Shown here one piece after another: positions 1-8,540 of a stretch of DNA of 64,000 nucleotides. How positions within the stretch are numbered: position 1 is the stretch's first letter; every line of letters begins with the position of its first letter. Origin of the DNA: Salinimonas profundi (lineage in GTDB: Bacteria; Pseudomonadota; Gammaproteobacteria; Enterobacterales; Alteromonadaceae); the NCBI RefSeq assembly GCF_014750655.1, contig NZ_JABBXD010000005.1, positions 62,001 through 126,000 on the forward strand. Reading direction: 5' to 3'. The position numbers were made by a program, and so were the translations under genes. The notes under the pieces are model-generated. The model saw nothing but the letters and a program-made list of their open reading frames with translations, was not told where the DNA came from and ran no database searches.

Positions 1-849
1 ACCCTGCTCTATCTGGAGATGAGCAGTCTTTATCTGGATAATGGCAAACCTATGGGCACAGTTCGTCGTGTCACAGTACAGGATACGACTGAAGATTTTT
101 ATTCTCTGGAAGCGCCACAGGTTATGGCGCTGGGCGATATTGACGTACTGTTGATGCGTAAAGATCCTCCTTTTGACAGCGAATTTCTGTACGCGACGCA
201 GATTTTATCTCTGGCTGAAAAAGACGGGGCGCTTGTGGTTAATAACCCGCAGGCGCTACGTGACTACAATGAAAAATTGTTTACGGCGTGGTTTGGCGAT
301 CTTATTCCCGATACGCTGGTGAGTAGCGACAGCGAGCGCATCAAGGCTTTTCACGCTAAGCATAACGATATTATCTGCAAGCCATTAGATGGCATGGGCG
401 GCAACTCTATCTTTCGGATAAAGGAAGACGGCAATAATCTTGGGGTGGTCATTGAAACGCTGACGGCGAAAGGTCAGCGTTACATGATGGCGCAAAAGTA
501 TCTACCCGAAATTACCGATGGTGATAAGCGAATTCTTATCGTTGACGGTGAAGTGGTGCCCTATGCGTTAGCACGGTTGCCAGGAAAAGGCGAGACACGG
601 GGTAATCTTGCCGCCGGTGGTACGGGTCGTCCCCAGCCGCTAAGTGAGCAAGACAAAAAAGTGGCTGAAAAAATTGCACCGGTGGTTAAGTCTCACGGCT
701 TAATGTTTGTCGGTCTCGATGTTATCGGTGATAAGGTTACCGAAATAAACGTTACCAGCCCCACCTGCGTAAGAGAAATAGAAGCCAGTTTTGATATCAA
801 TATTATGGCGATGCTGTTTGATGCCATTGAGCGTCGTCTTAAGCAATAA
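1..849 (+). CDS. gshB: Glutathione synthetase, 5' end outside window
   Basis: ATP-grasp ligase that joins gamma-glutamylcysteine and glycine to make glutathione in the cytoplasm. The reading frame is open from base 1 (TLLYLEMSSLYL...), matching the region about 32 residues into E. coli GshB, so the start lies upstream; the ATG at 19 is internal. Visible family signatures are the LMRKDPPFD segment, LDGMGGNSIFR (ATP-grasp loop), GETRGNLAAGG, and the C-terminal GLDVIGD...EINVTSPTC metal and ATP-binding strand. 282 residues are present of about 315. It is followed after 14 bases by the algH-like gene, the usual gshB-yqgE-ruvX order of gammaproteobacteria. Identity is secure; only the N-terminus is missing. 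Confidence 0.97.
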   Translation, partial: TLLYLEMSSLYLDNGKPMGTVRRVTVQDTTEDFYSLEAPQVMALGDIDVLLMRKDPPFDSEFLYATQILSLAEKDGALVVNNPQALRDYNEKLFTAWFGDLIPDTLVSSDSERIKAFHAKHNDIICKPLDGMGGNSIFRIKEDGNNLGVVIETLTAKGQRYMMAQKYLPEITDGDKRILIVDGEVVPYALARLPGKGETRGNLAAGGTGRPQPLSEQDKKVAEKIAPVVKSHGLMFVGLDVIGDKVTEINVTSPTCVREIEASFDINIMAMLFDAIERRLKQ

Positions 850-863
850 CAGAGAGTCAATTT

Positions 864-1430
864 ATGACAGAGCTTAAGAGTTTACAAAATCACCTCCTCA
901 TTGCGATGCCTTCGCTTGACGACCCGTACTTTGAACGGTCGCTCACCTATATTTGTGAACACAATGATGAAGGTGCAATGGGTATCGTTATCAATCAACC
1001 GTCCACGATGACACTTAAACAGCTTCTTGAGCAAACGGATAAAGAGATTGAGGTTGCTGAGGATAAACGTGAACAGATTATTCTTGCCGGCGGCCCGGTC
1101 AGTCAGGAGCGCGGCTTTGTCCTTCATTCTGACCAGGGCCAGTGGGGCTCAAGTCTGACATTGGCAGATAATGTGGTGGTTACCACCTCCAAAGATATTC
1201 TGACAGCGATAGGAACCAATGCAGGTCCGGATAAATCAGTCATCGCGCTGGGCTATGCCGGATGGTCCGCCGGGCAGCTGGAAAAAGAACTGCAGGAAAA
1301 TGCATGGCTGACTATAGAAGCAGACACGGATATTCTGTTTAATCTGCCTATACATGAGAAATGGCAGGCAGCTGTTAATAAGCTGGGAATTGATGTGTGG
1401 CAGCTCACCCCCGGTGTTGGCCATGCGTGA
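864..1430 (+). CDS. YqgE/AlgH family protein
   Basis: A 188-residue member of the UPF0301 (YqgE/AlgH) family, a cytoplasmic fold of unknown biochemical role linked in Pseudomonas to alginate regulation. Recognised by the N-terminal [18 protein letters not shown], the [10 protein letters not shown] segment, [15 protein letters not shown] and the [11 protein letters not shown] motif, all in family order. The start ATG has a purine-rich GAGAG upstream. It sits between gshB and ruvX, and its last 8 bases overlap the ruvX start, so the two are translationally coupled. The family assignment is firm; no specific function can be read from the sequence. Confidence 0.95.
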   Translation: MTELKSLQNHLLIAMPSLDDPYFERSLTYICEHNDEGAMGIVINQPSTMTLKQLLEQTDKEIEVAEDKREQIILAGGPVSQERGFVLHSDQGQWGSSLTLADNVVVTTSKDILTAIGTNAGPDKSVIALGYAGWSAGQLEKELQENAWLTIEADTDILFNLPIHEKWQAAVNKLGIDVWQLTPGVGHA

Positions 1431-1854
1431 GACAGGTCAGCGCACAATACTGGCCTTTGATTTCGGCACAAAAAGTATTGGTGTGGCGGTTGGTCAGGAA
1501 ATTACTGCAACAGCATCCCCGCTGCCCGCACTTAAGGCCAAAGACGGTATTCCGGACTGGCAGCAGGTTGAAACACTCTATACACAGTGGGAACCCGACC
1601 TTGTAGTTGTAGGATTACCGTTGAACATGGATGGCACCGAACAGGAAGTCACCCAGCGCGCTAAAAAGTTTGCCAACCGGCTGCACGGCCGTTTCCGACG
1701 TCCGGTGGAAACCTGGGACGAGCGGCTATCTACCGCCGATGCTAAAGCGATGCTCTTTGAACTGGGTGGGTACAAAAAGCTGACGAAAGACAAAGTTGAT
1801 AGTGTGTCCGCCTGCGTGATATTCACCAGCTGGGCAGAAAATCAGTATCAGTAA
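1423..1854 (+). CDS. ruvX: Holliday junction resolvase-like protein YqgF/RuvX
   Basis: RNase H-fold nuclease family (YqgF), implicated in E. coli in 16S rRNA 5'-end processing and, by fold, in Holliday-junction resolution. Starting at the ATG at 1423 gives 143 residues, close to the 138 of E. coli. The longer open frame back to 1354 lies inside the upstream gene and was rejected. Motifs: [14 protein letters not shown] (first acidic metal ligand), [11 protein letters not shown], and [12 protein letters not shown] with the second acidic site. The ATGCGTGA overlap with the preceding gene indicates coupling. It ends 9 bases from the stop of the convergent zinc-ribbon gene. Confidence 0.95.
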   Translation: MRETGQRTILAFDFGTKSIGVAVGQEITATASPLPALKAKDGIPDWQQVETLYTQWEPDLVVVGLPLNMDGTEQEVTQRAKKFANRLHGRFRRPVETWDERLSTADAKAMLFELGGYKKLTKDKVDSVSACVIFTSWAENQYQ

Positions 1855-1863
1855 GCTCAGTTC

Positions 1864-2229
1864 TCAGTCTTTTTCACCCGCGGCTTTCGCCGCCAAGTAG
1901 TGCTCACAGGGCTCTGGTTTAGGTGCCTGGCACTGCCAACAGATAGCAAAGGCACCCTCATTGATTTCCTGGCACTGATCACACTGCCAGTCAGAGTTTT
2001 CACAAAAACACGTGCCGTTATAACTCAGACTCTCTACCACTTTGCTGGCTCGATGGCTCCAGCTTTCATCGACCAGCCACACTTCCTGCTGAATATCCTG
2101 CCAGGGCAGCTCGCCTACTGCTCCGGCAACATACTGGTTTTTCATCAGATAAGGAATGCCTGCTTCTTCCAGCTCGCTTCGCAGACGCTGGATAAGAAAC
2201 TGGTCATCACTTCCGAATAATTTTTCCAT
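1864..2229 (-). CDS. DUF2007-type protein with C-terminal zinc ribbon
   Basis: A 121-residue cytoplasmic protein. The N-terminal half (about 1-70) looks like the DUF2007 'putative signal transducing' fold, with QRLRSELEEAGIPYLMKNQYVAGAVGELPW. The C-terminal third carries paired cysteines in CDQCQEIN...CWQCQAP, a RanBP2-like or rubredoxin-like zinc knuckle, plus two further cysteines at about 76 and 82. It starts 2 bases after the pilU stop on the same strand, so it is very likely co-transcribed with pilT-pilU. Its role is unknown; a link to pilus retraction is only suggested by position. Confidence 0.8.
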   Translation of the reverse strand: MEKLFGSDDQFLIQRLRSELEEAGIPYLMKNQYVAGAVGELPWQDIQQEVWLVDESWSHRASKVVESLSYNGTCFCENSDWQCDQCQEINEGAFAICWQCQAPKPEPCEHYLAAKAAGEKD

Positions 2230-2231
2230 GA

Positions 2232-3338
2232 TCAGTCCATATCAATAGAAACATCACTTAAGGAACCAAGACTCGCCCCATTATCAGAATCCAGCTTAAT
2301 CATCAGACGAAGATCATTCGGTGAATCCGCATGATGTAGTGCCTGCTCAAGCTCGATATCGCCGTTCTGATACAGCTCGTACAAAGCCATATCAAATGTC
2401 TGCATACCCGCCTCTTTACTTTTCTTCATCGCTTCTTTGAGCTCACCAATTCTGTCATTTTGAATCAGTTCCCGGATAAACGGGGTGTTGAGCAAAATCT
2501 CGATTGCGGCAACCCTGCCACCGTCTTTGTTCGGTACCAGTTGCTGCGCCACAATAGCACGCAGGTTAAGACTTAAATCAAAGAGCAACTTGTCGTGCAG
2601 TTCACGCGGGGCCAGGTGCATGATACGTTCAATTGCCTGATTGGCGTTATTGGCGTGCAGCGTTGCCACACACAAGTGACCCGTATCGGCAAAGGACATG
2701 GCATACTCCATCGTCTCCATGGAGCGGATCTCGCCCAACAGAATGACATCCGGTGCCTGGCGCAATGAGCTTTTCAGCGCCTCATCAAAAGATTGTGTAT
2801 CGACGCCAACCTCGCGTTGCGTGACCACGCAGCTACCATGCTGATGCACGAATTCGATCGGATCCTCAATAGTCAGGATATGTCCGCGGGAGTTATGGTT
2901 CCGATGATCAATAAGGGCAGCCAGTGATGTGGATTTACCCGTACCGGTCGCACCCACCATCAGAATCAGGCCCCGCTTGCTCATAATCACATCTTTGAGA
3001 ATCGGCGGCAGGCCCAGATCGTCGACTTTTGGAATTTCGGTCACAATCCGACGCACGACCATACCGATTGAATCACGCTGCCAGAAAGCACTGCACCGAA
3101 AACGGCCGATACCGTCCAAGCCCACAGCGAAATTAGCCTCTTTGGTCGAATCCAGCTCATCGATGTAGCGCTGTTCCATCACGCTATGAACCAGGCTTCT
3201 GGCATCCTCGGGAGAAAGCGTATGATCATCAAGGGGGGTGAGCTGGCCGTTAATTTTAGCGCTGACCGGAAAGCCGGTTGTGATGAAAATATCCGACGCA
3301 CCCTGCTCGGTGGCTTGTTGCAAATAATCAGTTAACAC
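2232..3338 (-). CDS. pilU: Type IV pilus retraction ATPase PilU
   Basis: Hexameric PilT-like ATPase that assists PilT in depolymerising type IV pili at the cytoplasmic face of the inner membrane. The 368-residue protein has an N-terminal PAS-like domain (about 1-100), Walker A GATGTGKST at 129-137, an Asp box (HILTIEDPIEFVH), Walker B (PDVILLGEIR) and the His box (GHLCVATLHANNA). The C-terminal tail beyond about residue 345 is longer than in PilT and is typical of PilU. It lies 14 bases downstream of pilT, in the usual pilT-pilU operon. Confidence 0.95.
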   Translation of the reverse strand: MLTDYLQQATEQGASDIFITTGFPVSAKINGQLTPLDDHTLSPEDARSLVHSVMEQRYIDELDSTKEANFAVGLDGIGRFRCSAFWQRDSIGMVVRRIVTEIPKVDDLGLPPILKDVIMSKRGLILMVGATGTGKSTSLAALIDHRNHNSRGHILTIEDPIEFVHQHGSCVVTQREVGVDTQSFDEALKSSLRQAPDVILLGEIRSMETMEYAMSFADTGHLCVATLHANNANQAIERIMHLAPRELHDKLLFDLSLNLRAIVAQQLVPNKDGGRVAAIEILLNTPFIRELIQNDRIGELKEAMKKSKEAGMQTFDMALYELYQNGDIELEQALHHADSPNDLRLMIKLDSDNGASLGSLSDVSIDMD

Positions 3339-3352
3339 CGTCAGTTCCTCTT

Positions 3353-4378
3353 TTACTTATCAATAGCTTTGGAACTGGCATCCTGCTGCGACACCAGTCC
3401 CTTTGCAACCAGTCGCTGCAGACATTGGTCCATAGTCTGCATTCCCTGCGCCTGACCGGTCTGTATCACAGAATACATCTGCGGCACCTTATCTTCACGG
3501 ATAAGGTTACGGATCGCCGGCACACCTAGCATAATTTCGTGCGCAGCAATTCGCCCTCCCCCGGATTTTTGTAATAACGTTTGTGAGATAACCGCGCGCA
3601 GTGATTCTGACAACATGGATCGAATCATTGATTTTTCTTCCGCCGGGAACACATCGATAATACGGTCAATGGTCTTGGGGGCAGAGTTGGTATGCAGGGT
3701 TCCGAATACCAGGTGACCGGTTTCAGCGGCCGACATGGCCAGGCGAATGGTTTCCAGATCCCGCAATTCGCCCACCAGAATAACATCAGGATCTTCACGC
3801 AATGCTGAGCGCAGTGCGTTATTAAAACTACGGGTATCGCGATGTACTTCTCGCTGGTTAATCAGGCTGAGCTTGTTTTCATGCACAAATTCGATGGGGT
3901 CTTCAATGGTCAGAATGTGATCACGTTTGAAGTTGTTGATGTGGTCGATCATGGCCGCCAGCGTGGTACTTTTACCCGACCCGGTGGCACCGGTCACCAG
4001 TACCAGGCCGGTGGGCTGATCAATAATCTGTTTGAAAATATCCGGCGCACCTAACTCGTCTAACGACAAGACCCGCGACGGGATGGTCCGAAGTACCGCT
4101 GCTGCCCCACGATTCTGAACAAACGCGTTAACCCTGAAGCGGGATAAATCTTTTACCTCAAAGGAAAAATCGACCTCAAGGTTTTCTTCGTATTCCTTGC
4201 GCTGGGCATCGTTCATGATCTCATAAATCAGGCTGTGTACCTGTTTATGATCCAGCTCCGGGATATTAAGGCGGCGCATCTGGCCATCCACACGAATAAT
4301 TGGCGGCAAGCCCGCTGACAGGTGCAAGTCTGATGCGTTATTCTTAACACTGAACGCTAAAAGTTCGGTAATATCCAC
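3353..4378 (-). CDS. pilT: Type IV pilus retraction ATPase PilT
   Basis: Main motor ATPase for pilus retraction, driving twitching motility and DNA uptake. It has 341 residues, the family's usual length. It shows the N-terminal SDLHLSAGLPP, Walker A GATGSGKST at 130-138, HILTIEDPIEFVHENK, Walker B PDVILVGELRD, GHLVFGTLHTNSAPKTIDRIIDVFP, and the C-terminal AIRNLIREDK region (AIRNLIRE is the PilT retraction signature). It is the first gene of the pilT-pilU-DUF2007 operon and diverges from yggS with only 29 bases between start codons, so the two promoters must overlap each other or the coding sequences. Confidence 0.97.
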   Translation of the reverse strand: MDITELLAFSVKNNASDLHLSAGLPPIIRVDGQMRRLNIPELDHKQVHSLIYEIMNDAQRKEYEENLEVDFSFEVKDLSRFRVNAFVQNRGAAAVLRTIPSRVLSLDELGAPDIFKQIIDQPTGLVLVTGATGSGKSTTLAAMIDHINNFKRDHILTIEDPIEFVHENKLSLINQREVHRDTRSFNNALRSALREDPDVILVGELRDLETIRLAMSAAETGHLVFGTLHTNSAPKTIDRIIDVFPAEEKSMIRSMLSESLRAVISQTLLQKSGGGRIAAHEIMLGVPAIRNLIREDKVPQMYSVIQTGQAQGMQTMDQCLQRLVAKGLVSQQDASSKAIDK

Positions 4379-4407
4379 GACTACTTCTCCAAATCGTTAG
4401 GTGCACA

Positions 4408-5097
4408 ATGCAAACAATAGCAGAACGACTGAAGTTAGCCCACGAGCGGATAGATCAGGCGACTGCTCGCTCTCATCGTCCTTCAAATTCCGTTCAATTA
4501 CTAGCGGTATCAAAGACAAAACCGGTATCTGATATCAGGCAAGCGTATGAAGCGGGACAACGTTTGTTTGGCGAAAATTATATTCAGGAAGGCGTTGAAA
4601 AAATTCAGGCACTGACTGAACTTGATGATATTCAGTGGCACATGGTAGGTCCCATTCAGTCAAATAAAACCCGTCTTGTGGCAGCGCATTTTGACTGGGT
4701 GCAGTCAGTCGACAGAATGAAAATTGCCCGCCGATTGAATGAGCAGCGCCCCTCGCATCTTGCGCCGCTTAACGTTTGTATTCAATTAAATCTGGACGAT
4801 GAGTCCTCCAAATCCGGCATCGGCGCAGAGCAGCTTCCCGAACTTGTCGAACAGATTCAGCAGTTTAAAAACTTATGCTTACGGGGAATCATGGCGATTC
4901 CGCAGGCTGATGTAACCGAAGCACAGCAAAACGATACACTTGAGCAACTGGCAGAATTATTCGGCCATTACCATACAAAGCTGAGCAATTTTGATACCCT
5001 ATCCGTAGGTATGAGTGGTGATTTGGAAGCGGCTATCGCTCACGGTTCTACCATGGTGCGCGTGGGCACGGCAATTTTTGGTGCCCGGCGCGGATAA
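4408..5097 (+). CDS. yggS: PLP homeostasis protein YggS/PLPBP
   Basis: Pyridoxal-phosphate-binding protein that keeps B6 vitamers and amino-acid pools balanced; it has the alanine-racemase N-terminal barrel fold without known catalysis. 229 residues. The PLP lysine is K36 in LLAVSKTKP; other signatures are GENYIQE, WHMVGPIQSNK, and the C-terminal LSVGMSGDLEAAI...VRVGTAIFGAR phosphate-binding segment. It starts the yggS-proC-yggT-DUF4426 gene run, an order conserved widely in gammaproteobacteria. Identity is secure. Confidence 0.96.
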   Translation: MQTIAERLKLAHERIDQATARSHRPSNSVQLLAVSKTKPVSDIRQAYEAGQRLFGENYIQEGVEKIQALTELDDIQWHMVGPIQSNKTRLVAAHFDWVQSVDRMKIARRLNEQRPSHLAPLNVCIQLNLDDESSKSGIGAEQLPELVEQIQQFKNLCLRGIMAIPQADVTEAQQNDTLEQLAELFGHYHTKLSNFDTLSVGMSGDLEAAIAHGSTMVRVGTAIFGARRG

Positions 5098-5135
5098 ATT
5101 ATCACGTGATTTTCAATTAACCGATAAGGATCCCT

Positions 5136-5957
5136 ATGCAACAGAGAAAACTTGCTTTTATTGGCGCAGGTAACATGAGCCGTAGCATCATCAGTGGCCT
5201 GATTCATTCTGGTTACGACAGTGCGCACATCCTTGCCAGTAATCCAACTGCCCCACGCCTTGAAAAGCTTGAAGAAGAGTTCGGGATTCAGACTACGGTG
5301 TCAAACGATGATGCCTGTGCGTTTGCTGATGCTATTGTTTTATCCGTCAAACCCCAGGTCATGGGTGATATGTGTAAAGCGTTACGCGAAAATAACGACC
5401 TGGAAGGAAAGCTGTTTATTTCTATTGCTGCCGGTCTGCCGGTTTCTCGATTAAAAGAAATGCTGGGTGGTGATTATCCGGTAGTAAGAGTAATGCCCAA
5501 TACGCCAAGTCTGTTAGGCAAGGGAATGTCGGGCCTGTATGCTGATGAGAGTATCAGTGACGAAGACCGTCAATATGTAGAAGACATGATGAACGGTGTG
5601 GGCGAGACGGTCTGGGCCGAAAAAGAAGATGATATTAACGGTGTCATTGCTGCTGCTGGTTCCAGCCCGGCTTATTTTTTCCTGTTCCTGCAGGCAATGC
5701 AGGAAGAAGCAATGAATATGGGTTTTGATAAAGAGGCCGCCCGACTGATGGTCCAGCAAGCTATGCTGGGCGCCGCAGAAATGGTTTGCAATAACCCGGA
5801 TCTGGAATTAAGTGAATTACGTGCGCAGGTGACCTCAAAAGGGGGCACAACTGCAGCGGCCGTAAATACACTGATTGACGAAGGACTGTCTGACATCGTT
5901 GCCAAAGCAATGCGTGCGGCGGTCGACCGCGCCGAAGAAATGGCCAAACAACTATAA
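5136..5957 (+). CDS. proC: Pyrroline-5-carboxylate reductase
   Basis: NAD(P)H-dependent reductase that makes proline from pyrroline-5-carboxylate, the last step of proline synthesis. 273 residues. The Rossmann loop is IGAGNMSRSI at residues 9-18; further signatures are LSVKPQVM, SIAAGLPVSRL, VVRVMPNTPSLLGKGMSGL and the C-terminal AAAGSSPAYFFLFLQAM and VTSKGGTTAAAVNTL (dimer and active-site helices). An ATG preceded by AAGGATCC is the start. It lies 38 bases after yggS, likely in one transcript. Confidence 0.97.
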   Translation: MQQRKLAFIGAGNMSRSIISGLIHSGYDSAHILASNPTAPRLEKLEEEFGIQTTVSNDDACAFADAIVLSVKPQVMGDMCKALRENNDLEGKLFISIAAGLPVSRLKEMLGGDYPVVRVMPNTPSLLGKGMSGLYADESISDEDRQYVEDMMNGVGETVWAEKEDDINGVIAAAGSSPAYFFLFLQAMQEEAMNMGFDKEAARLMVQQAMLGAAEMVCNNPDLELSELRAQVTSKGGTTAAAVNTLIDEGLSDIVAKAMRAAVDRAEEMAKQL

Positions 5958-5977
5958 CTTTTAGCAGGACGTGTTAG

Positions 5978-6520
5978 ATGAGCGCATCGGTATTTCTTAT
6001 CTCTACCCTCTTCAATCTGTACCTGATGGTAGTGATTTTACGATTGTGGCTACAGTTGGTTCATGCAGACTTTTACAACCCTCTGAGCCAGTTTGTGGTA
6101 AAAGCAACCCACCCCATCGTGGGCCCGCTGCGCCGCATCATTCCTTCATTGGGGCGGTTTGATACCGCCACCTTTGTGCTAGCGGTGCTGGTCGCATTTG
6201 CCAAATTGGCAACACTATCATTTGTATTTGGTTCAGGCCTGAGTAACCCGCTGGCCGTGTTTTTTCTGGCCATCATTGATGTGGTCAAAGAAACCTTCTC
6301 ATTAATATTCTGGGTGCTGATACTTCGCGCGATTTTGAGTTGGATCTCCCAGGGCAGCAGTCCTATTGAGTATGTATTACACCAGTTGACCGAGCCGTTT
6401 CTGGCTCCAATCAGAAAGGTTATTCCACCTATCGGCGGTCTGGATCTTTCGGTGCTGGTAGCCATTATTGCACTACAATTTATACAGCTGCTAATCCAGG
6501 ATACCTTTGGTTTGTACTAA
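5978..6520 (+). CDS. YggT family inner-membrane protein
   Basis: A 180-residue integral membrane protein with two tandem YggT domains: residues about 1-95 and 96-180, each carrying a hydrophobic segment pair and a pro-rich PI(VG/RK)P...IP turn (HPIVGPLRRIIPSLG and EPFLAPIRKVIPPIGG). The duplication is clear to the eye. YggT proteins are linked to osmotic shock tolerance and, in plants (YlmG), to membrane complex assembly, but the biochemical role is not known. It lies 20 bases after proC in the same run. Confidence 0.92.
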   Translation: MSASVFLISTLFNLYLMVVILRLWLQLVHADFYNPLSQFVVKATHPIVGPLRRIIPSLGRFDTATFVLAVLVAFAKLATLSFVFGSGLSNPLAVFFLAIIDVVKETFSLIFWVLILRAILSWISQGSSPIEYVLHQLTEPFLAPIRKVIPPIGGLDLSVLVAIIALQFIQLLIQDTFGLY

Positions 6521-6547
6521 CCTTACAATCAAAATAGTGAGACCACG

Positions 6548-6988
6548 ATGAAATATGGAAACATCGCACTGCCCCGACTAATGTTTACGCTCGTTTTATT
6601 GCTTGCTCCATGGTTCAGTCAGGCCGAGCAAAAAATGACACTGGGTCAGTGGGATGTCCATTATATAGTGGTGAATACGTCATTTCTGACGCCGGAAGTC
6701 GCCAATCAATATGACATTGTGCGCAGTAAATACAGCGCATTGGTTAATCTCTCAGTATTGAATAATGAGACGCTTGAAGCGCAAAATGTTGCCGTATCAG
6801 GTACAGCGACTAATTTACTGGGCAACGCTCAGCCACTACGTTTTAAAAAAGTCACAGAGGGTAAAGCAATTTACTATCTGGCGACTTTTCCATTTGAAAA
6901 CGCAGATACCTACCGCTTTTCTATCTCACTACAACGCGGTGAAACCACCCGTACATTAAAATTTCAGCAGAAGTTATTTACCGACTAA
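6548..6988 (+). CDS. DUF4426 periplasmic protein
   Basis: A 146-residue exported protein. A signal peptide is visible (about 1-26: charged start, hydrophobic LMFTLVLLLAPW, cleavage near SQA-EQ). The mature part, beginning with MTLGQWDVHYIVVNTSFLTPEVA and ending with a beta-rich YRFSISLQRG...LKFQQKLF, fits DUF4426, a family repeatedly found just after yggT. Function unknown. It is the last gene of the yggS-proC-yggT run. Confidence 0.85.
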   Translation: MKYGNIALPRLMFTLVLLLAPWFSQAEQKMTLGQWDVHYIVVNTSFLTPEVANQYDIVRSKYSALVNLSVLNNETLEAQNVAVSGTATNLLGNAQPLRFKKVTEGKAIYYLATFPFENADTYRFSISLQRGETTRTLKFQQKLFTD

Positions 6989-7174
6989 TATCCCGTCTTT
7001 TGTACAGTTCAGTGCTGTTACCGAACACGCTATGCTTCGTATTCGTTCAACAAGTATATTGCCACGTTTGGCGCCTGTTGTGTTAATCCAGTGTCAGCCA
7101 GACCATTGTTATCATGAACCACTGTATTGTCATTTCGCAGTCATTTGCGGTGGTTAAAAGAGCGGTGATGATAC

Positions 7175-7399
7175 ATGAAACGCCTATACGTTCATCGGTT
7201 CCGGTTTTACAGTGACGTCGTATTCACCCTCGCTACGAGTATAACAATGTTATTCATTTGGTGGGGGTTCTATACGCCAGCGACAGGTGGCATCGTCAGA
7301 TCATTACTAATTATCGGCACCGTGTTCGTGCCGCTGGGTTATCTTTACCGGATATACAAGCTTGAACGCGCCCGTATTGCCCTTAAGCAAGATGGGTAA
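7175..7399 (+). CDS. Small hypothetical membrane protein
   Basis: A 74-residue open frame with two predicted membrane helices (about 16-31 and 42-57) and a basic C-terminal tail (YRIYKLERARIALKQDG), arranged like a hairpin membrane protein with cytoplasmic ends. The ATG has only a weak upstream purine stretch. I do not recognise the family. Support comes from the coherent hydrophobic/positive pattern and the terminator-like hairpin just after the stop (7408-7443). The 186 bases before it hold nothing I can identify. Confidence 0.55.
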   Translation: MKRLYVHRFRFYSDVVFTLATSITMLFIWWGFYTPATGGIVRSLLIIGTVFVPLGYLYRIYKLERARIALKQDG

Positions 7400-7407
7400 A
7401 CCTGACC

Positions 7408-7443
7408 GGCACAGCATGCGCAGCGAATGCAGCACGCTGTGCC
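7408..7443. terminator. Hairpin between convergent genes
   Basis: GGCACAGC at 7408-7415 pairs perfectly with GCTGTGCC at 7436-7443. The hairpin lies between the stop of the small membrane protein (plus) and the stop of yaaA (minus) and is likely a shared terminator. The T-runs on either side are imperfect. Confidence 0.6.
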
Positions 7444-7451
7444 TTATTTGG

Positions 7452-8228
7452 TTACTTCTGCTCTTCTCTTAAAAAGACCAGGTCCGTGTCAGAGCTTTGT
7501 TCTTCACTGAAATAATAACCTTGCTCATCAAACGCTTTGAGACCTGCCACATCTTCAACCTGGTTTTCGATAATATAACGGGCCATTAATCCTCTGGCTT
7601 TTTTTGCATAAAAGCTGATTACCTTGTACTGGCCGTTCTTTTTGTCTTTGAACTGCGGCGTGACAATCATTGCGTCCAACGCTTTTTTCTTCACAGATTT
7701 GAAGTACTCATTGGAGGCCAGGTTAACCAGCACATTATCACCTTGCTCTTTGAGTGCCTGATTCAGATTCTCAGTAATAGTGTTGTCCCAAAACGCGTAC
7801 AAATCCTTACCTTTCTCGGAATCAAGCTTCGTACCCATCTCGAGCCGGTACGGCTGCATCAAATCCAGTGGTCGCAGAACGCCATACAAGCCGGACAATA
7901 TCCGCAAATGACGCTGTGCATAGCTGATGTCATTGTCGTTTAACGAGTAAGCATCCAGCCCGGTATAAACATCACCATTGAAGGCAAAAAGCGCCTGACG
8001 CGCATTTTCCGGAGTAAACGGTGTAGAAAATTCTGCAAAACGATTGGCATTGAGTACCGCCAGCTTATCGCTGATCCCCATTAATGAGGACAAATCAGCC
8101 GGAGAAAGGTGCTTACAGCGCTCGACCAGCTGCTGCGCATCTTCCATGAGTTCCGGTTGTGTAGATTTATCTGCCGGCACCGGCGAGTCGTAATCAAGAT
8201 TTTTAGCGGGCGATACCACAACTAACAT
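7452..8228 (-). CDS. yaaA: Peroxide stress protein YaaA
   Basis: DUF328/UPF0246 family protein; in E. coli YaaA lowers free intracellular iron and protects DNA and protein during hydrogen peroxide stress. The 258 residues match the family's length. Recognised by the N-terminal [16 protein letters not shown], the LMGISDKLA segment, [50 protein letters not shown] and the C-terminal [18 protein letters not shown]. In many gammaproteobacteria yaaA sits next to talB, as here, where the two genes diverge from a 312-base intergenic region. Confidence 0.95.
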   Translation of the reverse strand: MLVVVSPAKNLDYDSPVPADKSTQPELMEDAQQLVERCKHLSPADLSSLMGISDKLAVLNANRFAEFSTPFTPENARQALFAFNGDVYTGLDAYSLNDNDISYAQRHLRILSGLYGVLRPLDLMQPYRLEMGTKLDSEKGKDLYAFWDNTITENLNQALKEQGDNVLVNLASNEYFKSVKKKALDAMIVTPQFKDKKNGQYKVISFYAKKARGLMARYIIENQVEDVAGLKAFDEQGYYFSEEQSSDTDLVFLREEQK

Positions 8229-8540
8229 AATGTCATTCCTAATTTAAATAATGCGGGTAGTCTATGTTTTTAGATAAAGTGTTTAAAGACGAAAAAATTT
8301 ATCATCCTAATCAATTATTTGGTTGAATAGCATTAAATAACCCCAATTTGGATAATACGTTAGATAAGATTTTATAGTGGTCATGCAGATCCTCAGGAAA
8401 AGATTTTTGCGATCTGCTTTAAGATTCTGACCATAATAACCCTACAACGCACATGCCCTGAAGGGTTAAGTAAAACGAACCGATACGGGTTATCCGTTAA
8501 CTTCGTCTATTGCATTTTTTTGACTAATTCAGAGAGAACT
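8229..8540. other. yaaA-tal intergenic region with nested inverted repeats
   Basis: This 312-base divergent region must hold the promoters of both genes. On the plus strand GGTCA (8379-8383) and GCAGATC (8385-8391) are mirrored by GATCTGC (8411-8417) and TGACC (8428-8432), giving a nested stem. A second pair, TAACCCT (8437-8443) and AGGGTTA (8462-8468), follows. If transcribed, these would form two consecutive hairpins in the tal leader; if not, they are candidate protein sites. No coding potential is seen. Confidence 0.5.
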
